Positions 18,620-27,484 of a stretch of DNA of 61,136 bases are shown here, piece by piece. The stretch's first letter is position 1. Each line of letters opens with the position of its first letter. The notes below the pieces were generated by a model. That model was given only the letters and a program-made list of their open reading frames with translations. It ran no database searches and was not told where the DNA came from. A program made the position numbers and the translations under genes. Origin of the DNA: Janthinobacterium sp. GTDB lineage: Bacteria; Pseudomonadota; Gammaproteobacteria; Burkholderiales; Burkholderiaceae_D. The stretch is from assembly GCA_003133225.1 (NCBI GenBank), contig PKWL01000105.1, positions 1-61,136 of the forward strand. The letters run 5' to 3'.

Positions 18620-19182
18620 CGTTATTTGGCGCCTCGAAGAGACTGGCCGGCAGACAGGTTGTGGCATCCGGTCACTGCTTGAAACTGCAGTGTCTGGACG
18701 GTCGATCGCGCGAAAGTGCGCTCAAGGGAAGCGGCGCCCGCCATAGGCGTGTCGCTTCGAATTGGGCGACGCTGCGCACGGTGACTTTCACTTCGCCTTA
18801 GCGCGCAGGAGCGGCAAGTGGCGGGCGTCGGCGCCGCCATAGGTATTGGCGTTCCGGCGCATACCCGCCGATGTTGGTGAAATCATGGAAGTGGGCCGGA
18901 GCGGGCGACGTCGGCCAGATGCTTGCCAAATAACGCGGAACAGTTTGTCTGCAGCGACAAGCCAATCATGCCGGGGCCGGGAGCCGGGCGCGCAACCGGC
19001 TCTCCAATCATGCCTTTCAGAGCCGTGCGGAGCCGGCGCCAGTTCTAGGGCCGACTGCGGGTAACCAATTCTGGCTACCGCCATCTGAGCACTCTAAATT
19101 CATTTCACGATAGCTTCGGCTTTCAAGTCGGCGCTGCTTTGACGCTTGAATTGGCCAGACGTGATGCCAATTGCATAAGGCG
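18620..19182. other. gap between convergent TetR and outer-membrane factor genes
   Basis: About 560 bases without a credible gene. Several short frames exist, but none has a ribosome site or a family match that I can name. The two flanking genes converge, so terminators are expected; I see no clear hairpin followed by a T-tract. The composition is GC-rich and looks like decayed coding sequence. Confidence 0.35.
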
Positions 19183-20631
19183 CTACCATCCACCACCCAA
19201 AGCGCGGAATGTCGCGACGATAGCGCGGCCGCTGCCGGTTTGCGCGCGCGCCAGTTGATCACGCGCGGCCAGCAACTGCCGGTCTTGCTCTAGCACTTCC
19301 ATCAAGCTGGTGGCGCCGCCCTTGTAGGCTTCTTCAGAAGAATCCCGCGCGCGCACATCGGCATCGACTTCACGGATCAATTCGCGGCGCTCGGCATCAA
19401 GCTCGGATTGCATCACCAGCGCGTTTTCCACATCCTCGGTCGCCCGCAGCATCGATAGCCGGTAGCGCGCCAGCGCTTCGGCATGGGCGCCCTTGGCATG
19501 TGCCACTTCAGCATCGACCCGACCGAAATCGAACAGGCGCCAGCGCAAGCCGATTAGTGCCAGCGGCTGGAAGCTGGCGGCCGACGGCGTCGCGCTGCTC
19601 ATGCTTTCAAAGCCCAGCAGTGCCGACAGCGATAACTTGGGGTAGTACTCAGCCGTCGCTACCCCAATACGGGCGTTGGATGCGGCCAGGCGACGTTCGG
19701 CTGCAATCACGTCCGGTCGGCGGCGCAACAATTCTTCCGGTTTGAGCGTCACGGCCAGCGCCGGCAGCGTGGCGGCGGCCGCAGGGGTGGCAAGTTCCGC
19801 CGCGTAGGTGCCCGGTTGGGCGCCCATCAGCACGTCGAGCCGGTTTAGCTGGAGCTCCCGCTCCGCCCGCAGCGGCGGGATGGTGGCCTTGACTTGAGCC
19901 ATGCGCGCCTCGGCCTGGGCTTGCTCGCGCTGGGTCGACATGCCTTCCTTCAAACGCAGGTTGACTAGCTCGAGCAAGTCGCTGTCGGCCTTAATCTGGT
20001 CCGCCGCCAAAACCATGCGCGTCTGGGCGCCGCGTACTCTGAAATACGCATCGGCAGCTTCAGCGGCGACCGACACGCGCACTCCCAGCCGGTCTGCCTG
20101 TGCCGCCTGCGCCGCGGCGGTATCGGCTTCGAAGCCGCTGTGCAAGCCTCCCGCCAGATCGATTTCCCAACTGGCGCCGACCGCGGCGCTATACAGCGTT
20201 GCGTTGCGGTCGTAGCCTGGCTCTCGGCTGGCCAGCGCGCCAAGTGGGCTTTGCAGCGACTGCTGCTGGTCGACTGCCTGGGCGTTGGCGCTGCCGATCG
20301 GCAGCAGCGCCGCACTCGCCAGATGCGCCACGGCGCGCGCTTGGTCAACCCGGGCGACGGCGGCGGCCAGGTCGAGATTTTGGGCGAGCACGCGCTCGAC
20401 GATGCGAGTCAGCGCCGGATCATTGAAATGGATCCACCAGGTATCTAGCGCGAGTGGCGCGGCCGTGGTTGTTAGCCCGGCATGGTGAAAGGCCTGCGGC
20501 ATGGTCGAGGCGGGCTTTACGTAGACGGGGCCGACGGCGCAGGCAGAGAGCGCCAGCGATAATGCCATGCCGAGCAGCGCGGTCGGCAGGCGTGCCTTGA
20601 GCGCAGGCATGATGGTTTTTCCGGTTTTCAT
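19183..20631 (-). CDS. efflux outer-membrane lipoprotein, NodT family (second copy)
   Basis: 482 residues with signal peptide and lipobox LSAC (Cys31). It carries the same TolC-family landmarks as the RND channel protein, for example LLRRRPDVIAAERRLAASNA followed by RIGVATAEYYPKLSL, and ends in FRALGGGW. The ATG at 20631 has AAGGA 7 nt upstream and overlaps the stop of the MaoC gene by ATGA, so the two are coupled. It is transcribed divergently from an EmrA/EmrB-type gene pair that lacks its own channel, so it is the likely outer-membrane partner of that pump. Intact by length and motifs. Confidence 0.92.
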   Translation of the reverse strand: MKTGKTIMPALKARLPTALLGMALSLALSACAVGPVYVKPASTMPQAFHHAGLTTTAAPLALDTWWIHFNDPALTRIVERVLAQNLDLAAAVARVDQARAVAHLASAALLPIGSANAQAVDQQQSLQSPLGALASREPGYDRNATLYSAAVGASWEIDLAGGLHSGFEADTAAAQAAQADRLGVRVSVAAEAADAYFRVRGAQTRMVLAADQIKADSDLLELVNLRLKEGMSTQREQAQAEARMAQVKATIPPLRAERELQLNRLDVLMGAQPGTYAAELATPAAAATLPALAVTLKPEELLRRRPDVIAAERRLAASNARIGVATAEYYPKLSLSALLGFESMSSATPSAASFQPLALIGLRWRLFDFGRVDAEVAHAKGAHAEALARYRLSMLRATEDVENALVMQSELDAERRELIREVDADVRARDSSEEAYKGGATSLMEVLEQDRQLLAARDQLARAQTGSGRAIVATFRALGGGW

Positions 20632-21167
20632 GATGAGTTCCTTGAATCTGAAGGTTGGCCTGACACTGCCGGTTCGAAGGCCGCGGCAGCGCTTGCAGCC
20701 GGATGGCGCTGGACCAGCAGCTTTGCCACCATCTTTTGCACTACTTGCCCGTGTTGATTTAGCGTCTCATTGCGCAAGGTGGCGATGCCTTGAGCGGGCC
20801 GGGAGCGCGACGGCGCGAGCGCGACGATCTCGCTTTCCACATGCAATACGTCGCCCGGCCGGGTTGGCCTGGGCCAACTGACTTCCACTGCGGCGCCAAT
20901 CACACCGTTTACCAGGCGCAACGGGCCGCTCACCAACAATTTCATCGTTAGCGCCGCCGTGTGCCAGCCGCTCGCTGCCAGTGCACCGAACAGCGTATCT
21001 TGCGCTGCAAGCTCATCCAAGTGGAAAGGCTGCGGATCGAATTGGCTGGCAAAGGCCTTGATCTGCGCCGCATCCAAAGTATGGGTAGCGCTAATGAAGC
21101 GTTCTCCTACCTGCAAATCGTCCAGATATTTCAGGTTCTCCAATGGTGCTGCTGGGTTGCTAGCCAT
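20628..21167 (-). CDS. MaoC-like hotdog-fold dehydratase
   Basis: 179 residues. The hydratase-2/MaoC signature is visible in FASQFDPQPFHLDELAAQ (about residues 39-56) with the catalytic-type Asp and His spaced as in (R)-specific enoyl-CoA hydratases, followed by GALAASGWHTAALTMKL and a PTRPGDVLHVESEIVAL stretch. These enzymes hydrate enoyl-CoA or similar unsaturated thioesters. A good AAAGGAG precedes the ATG. Its stop overlaps the start of the outer-membrane factor gene, an odd pairing of a metabolic enzyme with an efflux channel that suggests detoxification of a specific CoA-linked or acidic compound. The physiological substrate is unknown. Confidence 0.85.
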   Translation of the reverse strand: MASNPAAPLENLKYLDDLQVGERFISATHTLDAAQIKAFASQFDPQPFHLDELAAQDTLFGALAASGWHTAALTMKLLVSGPLRLVNGVIGAAVEVSWPRPTRPGDVLHVESEIVALAPSRSRPAQGIATLRNETLNQHGQVVQKMVAKLLVQRHPAASAAAAFEPAVSGQPSDSRNSS

Positions 21168-21213
21168 GGTTTGCTCCTTTTACTCTCGTGCTGAAAAAAA
21201 TTTAGAACGTAAC

Positions 21214-21248
21214 TTGCATTACGCTAGTCACTAGTGTATAGTAACTAT
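21214..21248 (+). promoter_or_regulatory. promoter and operator of the EmrAB-type operon
   Basis: TTGCAT (21214-21219), exactly 17 nt, then TATAGT (21237-21242) make a strong sigma-70 promoter for the plus-strand pump genes. The spacer contains the perfect palindrome CTAGTCACTAG (21224-21234), and the -10 overlaps ATAGTAACTAT (21238-21248). The second motif, including the following CATNATNGAAAG-like bases, recurs upstream of the HxlR gene at 25200-25210 as ATAGTTGCTAT. A regulator bound here would block RNA polymerase. Confidence 0.6.
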
Positions 21249-21413
21249 CATGATGAAAGCAAGTTGTTTTTTAAGAGGCTCTCCAAGTTGTACAAGTGCA
21301 TTTTCGAGACGCAATACTTGATCCAACTATCCGACCGACCCGAGCTGGCCTGCATCTGAAGAATTCTTTTCAACCTATCCACAGCCAGTGGACTTATTTA
21401 AGGAGTAGTCGCC

Positions 21414-22511
21414 ATGACGAATGCGGTAACTGAACCAGGCGCGTGGGCCGTGTCGGCAAAACGCAATAAGCTGAGCGGCAGGATGCGGGTCACCATCTGC
21501 GTTGCCATCGCCGTCGGCCTCGGATCTGCCGCCTACGGCTGGCATTGGTGGAATAACGGCCGTTTCATGGAAAACACCGAAGACGCTTATGTCGGCGCCG
21601 ATATCACCGTGATCAGCCCCAAGGTGCCGGGCTATATCATCTCGGCCGCGGTGACCGACAACCAGGTCGTCCATGCGGGAGATTTGCTGGTGAAACTCGA
21701 TGACCGCGATTATCGGGCCGCGCTGGAAAAAGCGGAAGGCGCGGTGGCAGCGCAACAAGCCCTGCTCGCCAACCTGGATGCGACACGCAGCTTGCAACAA
21801 GCGGTGATTGCACAGGCCAAGGCGGGCGTCGTCGCGACCTCGGCCGAGACAGCGCGTTCGCACGACGATGCACAGCGTTATCAGAGTCTGTCTGCCAAGG
21901 CCGCCGTGTCCGTGCAAAGCGCACAACAGGCCGATGCCGGTTACAAGCAGGCGCTAGCCAACGGCCAAAAGGCGCAAGCCGTGCAAGTGGCGACAGAACG
22001 CGAACTGGACGTGATCGCGACGCGCCGCCAGCAAGCCGGCGCAGCGCTCACGCAAGCCGTCGCCGAGCGCGATATCGCGAAACTAAACCTCGGCTACACG
22101 GAACTGCGGGCCCCGATCGACGGCACCATAGGCAACCGTTATGCACACAACGGCGCCTACGCGGCGCCCGGCACCCATATGATGTCGATCGTGCCTGCCC
22201 GCGGACTGTGGGTCGATGCCAACTTCAAGGAAAGCCAGCTCGCCAAGCTCCGCCCCGGCCTGCCCGCCACGATCGAGGCCGATGTGTTGCCCGGCCGCCG
22301 CTTCCATGGCCACGTCGCCAGCATGGCGCCGGCCACTGGCGCCCAATTTAGCGTGTTGCCACCGGAAAACGCCACCGGCAATTTCACCAAGATCGTGCAG
22401 CGCGTACCGGTGCGCATCGCGCTTGACGATGCCGACGGCGTTCTGGGTACGTTGCGTCCCGGCTTGTCGGTGGTTGCCGAAGTGGATGCCCGCAGCACGA
22501 GGAGTCAGTAG
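21414..22511 (+). CDS. HlyD/EmrA-type membrane fusion protein
   Basis: 365 residues with one N-terminal membrane helix (about residues 24-43, VTICVAIAVGLGSAAYGWHW), no lipobox, and then the biotinyl-lipoyl-like motif VISPKVPGYIISAAVTDNQV. A long alpha-hairpin (about 95-205) is followed by the matching half-motif TELRAPIDGTIGNRYAHNGA. This is the architecture of EmrA/VceA adaptors that link an MFS pump to an outer-membrane channel. AAGGAG lies 9 nt before the ATG. The EmrB-like pump starts 2 nt after its stop. The outer-membrane lipoprotein encoded divergently at 19183 is the probable third component. Confidence 0.9.
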   Translation: MTNAVTEPGAWAVSAKRNKLSGRMRVTICVAIAVGLGSAAYGWHWWNNGRFMENTEDAYVGADITVISPKVPGYIISAAVTDNQVVHAGDLLVKLDDRDYRAALEKAEGAVAAQQALLANLDATRSLQQAVIAQAKAGVVATSAETARSHDDAQRYQSLSAKAAVSVQSAQQADAGYKQALANGQKAQAVQVATERELDVIATRRQQAGAALTQAVAERDIAKLNLGYTELRAPIDGTIGNRYAHNGAYAAPGTHMMSIVPARGLWVDANFKESQLAKLRPGLPATIEADVLPGRRFHGHVASMAPATGAQFSVLPPENATGNFTKIVQRVPVRIALDDADGVLGTLRPGLSVVAEVDARSTRSQ

Positions 22512-22513
22512 CC

Positions 22514-24112
22514 ATGAGCGTTGTCGCCGTTGCCCGGGCGCCGCTCTTGCTGATCCAGCCGGCCGACATGACGATGGCGGCTAAGGTGTTCGCCTTCGCC
22601 ACGATGTGCGTCGGTATGTTCATCGCACTAATTGACATCCAGATCGTCTCGGCCTCCTTGCGCGAGATCGGCGGTGGCTTGTCGTCCGGCGCCGACGAGA
22701 CAGTCTGGGTCCAAACCAGTTACCTGATAGCCGAGATCATCGTAATCCCCTTGTCAGGCTGGATGTCGCGTGTCATGTCCACGCGCTGGTTGTTCTGCGT
22801 TTCTGCCGCAGGGTTCACACTCACCAGCCTGTTGTGCGGCATGGCCTGGAATATCCAGAGCATGATCCTGTTCCGGGCGCTGCAAGGCTTTCTCGGCGGA
22901 TCGATGATTCCGCTGGTATTTACCACCGCGTTTGCCTTTTTCTCTGGCTCGCAGCGCGTCATCGCGGCGGCGACCATCGGCGCCATCGCCTCGCTGGCGC
23001 CCACGCTCGGCCCTTGCGTCGGCGGCTGGATTACCGATAACTATTCCTGGCACTGGCTGTTTTTCATCAACCTCGTGCCGGGCATCTTCGTCACCATCGC
23101 CGTGCCCATTTTGGTCAAGGTCGATCGCGCCGACTGGTCGCTATTGCGCCATGCCGACTACCCGGGCATGGCGCTGATGGCCTTGTTTCTAGGTTGCCTG
23201 GAATACACGCTGGAAGAAGGCCCCCGCCTAGATTGGCTGGGCGACCCGGTGATCGTCACGACGGCCTGGATTTCAGGCGTCGCCAGCGTCCTGTTCGTGT
23301 GGCGCAGTCTCAGTTACAAATTCCCGGTGGTCGACTTGCGCGCGCTCAAGGACCGCAATTTCGCGCTGGGCTGCTTCTTCTCCTTCATTACCGGCGTCGG
23401 CATCTTCGCCACCATCTATCTGACACCGGTGTTCCTAGGCCGGGTGCGCGGTTACAGCGCCTTGGAAATCGGGAGCGCGGTGTTTTCCACCGGAGTGTTT
23501 CAGATCCTGTCGATCCCGGTTTATTCTTTCTTCGCAAACCGGGTCGACTTGCGCTGGCTGATGATGTTCGGGCTGGGCTGCTTCGCGCTGTCGATGTGGC
23601 AATTCTCGCCCATCACCCACGACTGGAGCGGCGCCGAACTGATGCTGCCGCAGGCGTTGCGCGGGATGGGGCAGCAGTTCGCGGTGCCGCCTATCGTCAC
23701 ACTCACGCTGGGCGGACTGGCCATGGAGCGGCTCAGACTGGCATCCGGCTTGTTCAACCTGATGCGCAACCTCGGCGGCGCCATCGGGATCGCGGTCTGC
23801 GCCACCATCTTGAACGATCGCACCAATTTGCACTTCTATCGCTTGGCCGAGCACCTTACCCGCAGCAACGATGCGACCAACTCGCTGTTGCAAGGCGTCG
23901 CCAGCAATCTGGCAACCTGGGGTGGCGATCAGGGGTTGAACGAGTCCGGCGCGCTGCGGCAGCTGTGGAACCTTACCTACCGTGAAGCACTGACGCTCAC
24001 CTTTGCCGACACTTTCCTGGCGCTCATGGTCTGCTTCATCATCGCCACCGCAATGGTGCCCCTGATGCACAAGGGCGCGCCTGCCAAGGCGCCGTCCGCC
24101 GATGCCCATTAA
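22514..24112 (+). CDS. MFS drug:H+ antiporter, DHA2/EmrB-QacA family
   Basis: 532 residues with about 14 hydrophobic helices, the DHA2 pattern. Landmarks include the first-helix motif IALIDIQIVSASLREI, RALQGFLGGSMIPLVF, and the antiporter motif in TLGPCVGGWITDNYSWHWLF. The start has AGGAG 9 nt upstream and lies directly after the EmrA-like gene, so they form one transcription unit. The family exports hydrophobic uncouplers, drugs and phenolic acids in a tripartite assembly. The gene is full length with no visible defect. Confidence 0.92.
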   Translation: MSVVAVARAPLLLIQPADMTMAAKVFAFATMCVGMFIALIDIQIVSASLREIGGGLSSGADETVWVQTSYLIAEIIVIPLSGWMSRVMSTRWLFCVSAAGFTLTSLLCGMAWNIQSMILFRALQGFLGGSMIPLVFTTAFAFFSGSQRVIAAATIGAIASLAPTLGPCVGGWITDNYSWHWLFFINLVPGIFVTIAVPILVKVDRADWSLLRHADYPGMALMALFLGCLEYTLEEGPRLDWLGDPVIVTTAWISGVASVLFVWRSLSYKFPVVDLRALKDRNFALGCFFSFITGVGIFATIYLTPVFLGRVRGYSALEIGSAVFSTGVFQILSIPVYSFFANRVDLRWLMMFGLGCFALSMWQFSPITHDWSGAELMLPQALRGMGQQFAVPPIVTLTLGGLAMERLRLASGLFNLMRNLGGAIGIAVCATILNDRTNLHFYRLAEHLTRSNDATNSLLQGVASNLATWGGDQGLNESGALRQLWNLTYREALTLTFADTFLALMVCFIIATAMVPLMHKGAPAKAPSADAH

Positions 24113-24170
24113 TCCCGATGTTGTACCCCACTATTATTTACCACCTCAACTGAAAGAAAGGAAACACATC

Positions 24171-24635
24171 ATGAAAATCAAAGACCCGATCGCCTTCGTC
24201 CCCGGCGCCAAGCGCGGCCTTGGCCTCGCCCCCGTGTATGAATTGCTGGCCCGCGGCGCCAGCCAGGTCTACGCCGGCGTGCGCGACCCGGCCAGCAGCA
24301 AGCTGCCAAGCGTAATCGCCGTCAAGTTCGGCGCCACCAGGAGCGCCAACGTTGCCGCCGCCGCAAAATACCGGGATGGCTCGGTGCGAATGAACAATGC
24401 CGGGCTCGCCAAGGTCGTCAGCGACCTCGATCCGGCCCCCATCGATACCGGCCGCGCCATTTCGGATACCAGCTTCCTCGCTCCGATCCGCATGAGCGAG
24501 GCCCATACACCCCTGGCAACCAACGACGGCGCCATCGTCAATGGGCCGCCGGTGGAACTCGCCGCGACTGTCACTGGAGCCGCCTCTCTATCATGCTGCC
24601 CGCCTGTCAAAGAAATCAAGAAAAGGAGTAATACC
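24171..24635 (+). pseudogene. degenerate short-chain dehydrogenase, in frame with the next gene
   Basis: After a good AAAGGA site the ATG at 24171 begins MKIKDPIAFVPGAKRGLGLA, a clear SDR start in which the usual TGANRGLG cofactor loop has become PGAKRGLG, followed by LLARGASQVYAGVRDPAS and, later, VRMNNAGLAKVVSD. The catalytic Ser and Tyr-x-x-x-Lys regions are missing and the segment lengths are too short, so internal deletions have removed the active site. No stop codon separates it from the CzcE-like gene: the frame runs on to 24986, so a fused product of 271 residues could be made. It follows the EmrB-like gene by 58 nt and may be the tail of that operon. Confidence 0.6.
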
Positions 24636-24986
24636 ATGTTGAAACTAACGCAAAAATTTATTCTGATGTTGCCACTTAGCTTTTCGCTAGGCATCCTCCC
24701 ATCCAGTGCCTACGCTTTGGGCGCGAGTGGGACGAATGCGGATTACGGAGCAGTTGTTTCCACCGACTTCGCCGGCAGGCAGATCAGTGTGACGGCGGCA
24801 ACCAAATGGGTCAACGTCACAAACGGGGAAACGGTTCGATTCACAGCCAACGGTAAAAATTTCACCTGGCATTTTGATACCTTCGACCAAACTTCTTTCG
24901 ATTTGTCGGCCATTGCACCGAAGGACGTTTATGTGAAAGGCGTCCGTATTTATGTGGCGAGTCGCCCCGCTTATCTCGGACTTTAG
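24636..24986 (+). CDS. CzcE-like small periplasmic protein
   Basis: 116 residues from the ATG at 24636, chosen for its AAAGGAG site 8 nt upstream and because it gives a clean signal peptide (KLTQKFILMLPLSFSLGILP, cleavage after SAYA). The mature part, with ITVTAATKWVNVTNGETVRF-like beta strands (here ISVTAATKWVNVTNGETVRF), FTWHFDTFDQTSFDLSAIAP and a final YVASRPAYLGL, matches the CzcE family, whose founding member is a copper-binding periplasmic protein of a metal-resistance locus in Cupriavidus. It shares a reading frame with the SDR relic upstream. No other metal-resistance genes are near, so the metal link is by family only. Confidence 0.75.
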   Translation: MLKLTQKFILMLPLSFSLGILPSSAYALGASGTNADYGAVVSTDFAGRQISVTAATKWVNVTNGETVRFTANGKNFTWHFDTFDQTSFDLSAIAPKDVYVKGVRIYVASRPAYLGL

Positions 24987-25141
24987 CGTTTTGATCAGCG
25001 GTTCGATCTCAACAGCAAAGAGCCACAAACGACAAGTGGTGACTTTGTGCTGCAGCGCATAGGCGCGTACCGTCAAGCACCTCGCCCGCCGTCTCCCCGG
25101 CGCCGCGGCAACGCCGAGGCCGACTGTGTGCTCGCGCCTTA

Positions 25142-25179
25142 CCTCAAGCGTTGCGGCTAATTGCCGGCGCCGCTTGAGG
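25142..25179 (+). terminator. hairpin between CzcE-like and HxlR genes
   Basis: CCTCAAGCG at 25142-25150 pairs with CGCTTGAGG at 25171-25179, and the inner GCGGC and GCCG extend the stem around a TAATT loop. No T-tract follows, so it may be a weak terminator or simply a structured spacer. It lies 150 nt after the CzcE-like stop and 70 nt before the HxlR start. Confidence 0.4.
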
Positions 25180-25199
25180 ATTTACTCCCAAATGCGGCC

Positions 25200-25210
25200 A
25201 TAGTTGCTAT
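25200..25210 (+). promoter_or_regulatory. second copy of the ATAG-N3-CTAT motif, before the HxlR gene
   Basis: ATAGTTGCTAT followed by CATATTGAAAG matches ATAGTAACTAT followed by CATGATGAAAG at 21238. The shared bases extend beyond the palindrome, which argues against chance. It lies 40 nt upstream of the HxlR start codon, a place suited to autoregulation. The HxlR protein as binding partner is inferred. Confidence 0.5.
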
Positions 25211-25249
25211 CATATTGAAAGTCTTTTGCACACGGAGAGGATATCCATC

Positions 25250-25747
25250 ATGCAACGCAAGAGTTTCGGCAACATGCAATGCCCCATCGCCCGCAGCCTG
25301 GAACGGGTTGGCGAATGGTGGAGCATACTGATCTTGCGCGACGCCTTCTACGGGCTGACCCGTTTCGACGAATTCCAGAAAAGCTTGGACATCGCCCCCA
25401 ACATGCTCACGCGCCGGCTTAACGCGCTGGTCCAGGAAGGCTTGCTGGAGCGCCATCTGTACTGCGAAAAACCGCCGCGCTACGAATACCGCCTGACCCA
25501 GCGCGGCCACGATTTCCGTCCGGTGCTGCTGGCGCTGCTGGCCTGGGGCAACAAGCATTTCGCTCCGGAAGGGGCCAGCGTCGTGCTGCTTGACGCTAGC
25601 ACCGGCGCAAACGTCGATCCGGTGCTAGTCGATGGCGCTACCGGCAAGCGCATCAGCGAAAATGAACATGTCATTGGCGCGGGGCCCGCTGCTGCCGAGC
25701 CTATTTTGCGACGCATCGCGGGTGCAGCTGCGAGATCAATGCCGTAA
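25250..25747 (+). CDS. HxlR-family winged-helix regulator
   Basis: 165 residues. The family's opening is clear: a Cys at position 11 in NMQCPIARSLERVGEWWSIL, then LRDAFYGLTRFDEFQKSLDI, the recognition region APNMLTRRLNALVQEGLLER and the wing in PPRYEYRLTQRGHDF. The extra C-terminal 60 residues are seen in a subgroup. The ATG at 25250 has AGAGGA 8 nt upstream; an earlier ATG at 25226 in the same frame is less likely. It probably controls the EmrAB-type operon and itself through the shared ATAG-N3-CTAT motif. HxlR proteins with an N-terminal Cys often sense electrophiles or aldehydes, which would suit a detoxifying pump. Confidence 0.88.
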   Translation: MQRKSFGNMQCPIARSLERVGEWWSILILRDAFYGLTRFDEFQKSLDIAPNMLTRRLNALVQEGLLERHLYCEKPPRYEYRLTQRGHDFRPVLLALLAWGNKHFAPEGASVVLLDASTGANVDPVLVDGATGKRISENEHVIGAGPAAAEPILRRIAGAAARSMP

Positions 25748-25931
25748 AAAAACGGGGGGCGTCGATTCCATCATGCGCTCGGTCAGGACCGGCAGCAAAG
25801 CTGCGTGAGCAGCCATTGTCGTTGCGCGCACGACTGCCGCCACCTTGCCGTCCCGTCATTCCAGCAGCGCGACAACTTGATGGATGGTTTCGCGGCCCTG
25901 ACGAGAGTCTTGAAACGAAAGCTGACACGTC

Positions 25932-26395
25932 ATGAACGACCCGGTCCCTCAATTTGAGCAACCCACTTTGGTCGGTAAAATAGTTGAACTCCATCCCCTT
26001 CGGCAGGAACATGCGTTGGCGCTGTTGGACGCCGCAGCAGACGGTCAATTGTGGAACATGAAGGTAACTGTCATTCCGGGACCTGAGACCGTCGCCAAGT
26101 ATATCGCGACGGCATTGGAAGGGCGACAGGCCGGAACGGTGATGCCTTTCGTGATAGTCAAGCGGGATACTGGATTGCTCGTCGGCAGCACGCGTTTCTG
26201 GAAAATCGACAGCGCGAATAAAAAAAATGGAAATTGGGCACACTTGGTTGAGCGAATTAGTCCAACGCTCGGGTGTCAATACTGAAACCAAGTACCTTCT
26301 TTTGGCCCATGCATTCGAGGTCATGAAATCTGTCCGCGTGCAGTTCACTACGGATGAACTTAACGAAAAGCCGCAAGCAGCGTTAAGGCGACGTC
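25932..26395 (+). pseudogene. GNAT-family acetyltransferase split at a poly-A run
   Basis: The first frame gives QFEQPTLVGKIVELHPLRQE through VGSTRFWKIDSANKK, the N-terminal two thirds of a RimJ/RimL-type N-acetyltransferase. At a run of eight A (26220-26227) the homologous sequence jumps frame and continues MEIGHTWLSELVQRSGVNTE, AFEVMKSVRVQFTTDELNEK, which is the expected acetyl-CoA binding end. It then stops matching near 26395, so the last 30 or so residues are missing too. The homopolymer indel could be a sequencing error, but the lost C-terminus points to true decay. Confidence 0.65.
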
Positions 26396-27428
26396 GCCTT
26401 AACTGGAGCGCGCATGGCCGAGCGAAGCGTCGAGAAAGCGGAAAACGTAGTTCTGCTTCATCGCTAGCCATGTCGTTAAGCGTGCGATCGAGTTTTCCGA
26501 TGTCGCTAGCTGCGAGATTCGCGGTCAGCGCGTCCGCGACTACTTCCAGGACCGGTCGCAGGTCCGGATCTTCCACGCGGGCGCGCGACAGCCATCGGAT
26601 CGCTCCGCGCAATGGCCGCGCTGTCAATGCCAGGCTTTGCATCCGATCAGGTCCTGGCGGATCACGGCGCCGTGGGCTGGGCCTGCCAACACGTGAGCCA
26701 ATCGGGCGCAGAACAGGGTCGCGCTCAGAAACCAAGGTGGTTTCAGCCAATGCCGCGCCCGCTGCGGCGGCCATCGATGTGGATGGTGACGCGGGCCGGC
26801 AAGGCGCCCGTCAGACCGAGATCGTTAGCCGCCGTCATACCGTCCTCCAGCAGGCGCAATTGATCGCGCCGGGCGCTATCCCCCACCACGGCGCGATCGC
26901 CTGGAGTGGTCGGGCCTCATTAGGCGACGGTTATACAGCGCGGGACACGGGCCGGCACCATACGCGGCAAGGTTTTGTCGACGGCGGCGCGACTGCAAGT
27001 TGGGCAAAGTTGCTTGGCAGCTAGACCCGCCCGGCGCCGCCAGCATTTGAGCCAAAAATGATGGATTTGAGATCAGACACCATTTTATCCTGCCCGATCT
27101 TGGCACCTATTTTCCGGACGTGAAGCAGGTATTATTACCCGAAAAATGTCCTTGACCTAAACCGCCGACGCGATGGCTGAGTCACTCGCGGGCCGTCATC
27201 TTGCTCTGGTAAGCGGCGGCCTCAAAGTTTGGCGACTTCCTGCAAGCTAAAGCCAGAGTCGCCGCCAGCATTTTAAAACTTATGGGTGGCGCCCCGTACT
27301 CCGGATAAAAGTCCAAGGTCGCGTTCGGAAATGTCCTAAGGCACTAGATTAACCTGGCGACGTGGTCGTCACTCACCGTTGGGGCAATTTTTTTGCCCGC
27401 GAATCGTGTGGCGCGACTTTGTGCTACG
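26396..27428. other. 1-kb gap of decayed coding sequence
   Basis: Minus-strand blocks such as LTGALPARVTIHIDGRRSGR (near 26800) and SLALTARPLRGAIRWLSRAR with VEDPDLRPVLEVVADALTAN (near 26580) look like former protein sequence, broken by stops and frame changes, but I could not name a family. A short CPTCSRAAVDKTLPRMVPAR block near 26980 hints at a zinc ribbon. The rest (27110-27428) shows nothing recognisable. Confidence 0.3.
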
Positions 27429-27459
27429 CGTTCGCAGCGTATATAGTTCTATACGAACG
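27429..27459 (+). promoter_or_regulatory. extended palindrome before DUF899 gene
   Basis: CGTTCG (27429-27434) pairs with CGAACG (27454-27459), and the inner GTATA (27439-27443) with TATAC (27450-27454). The centre is AT-rich and lies 25-55 nt upstream of the DUF899 start, so it may be an operator or overlap the -10 region. No regulator gene adjoins it. Confidence 0.45.
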
Positions 27460-27484
27460 TCGCTAATTGGAAAGGAGCTCTGCC

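Noticed and set aside
25701..26774. Minus-strand open frame of 357 codons over the HxlR and acetyltransferase region
   Set aside because: It runs antisense to conserved coding sequence, has no ribosome site and shows no continuous family match; only its first part resembles decayed coding sequence.
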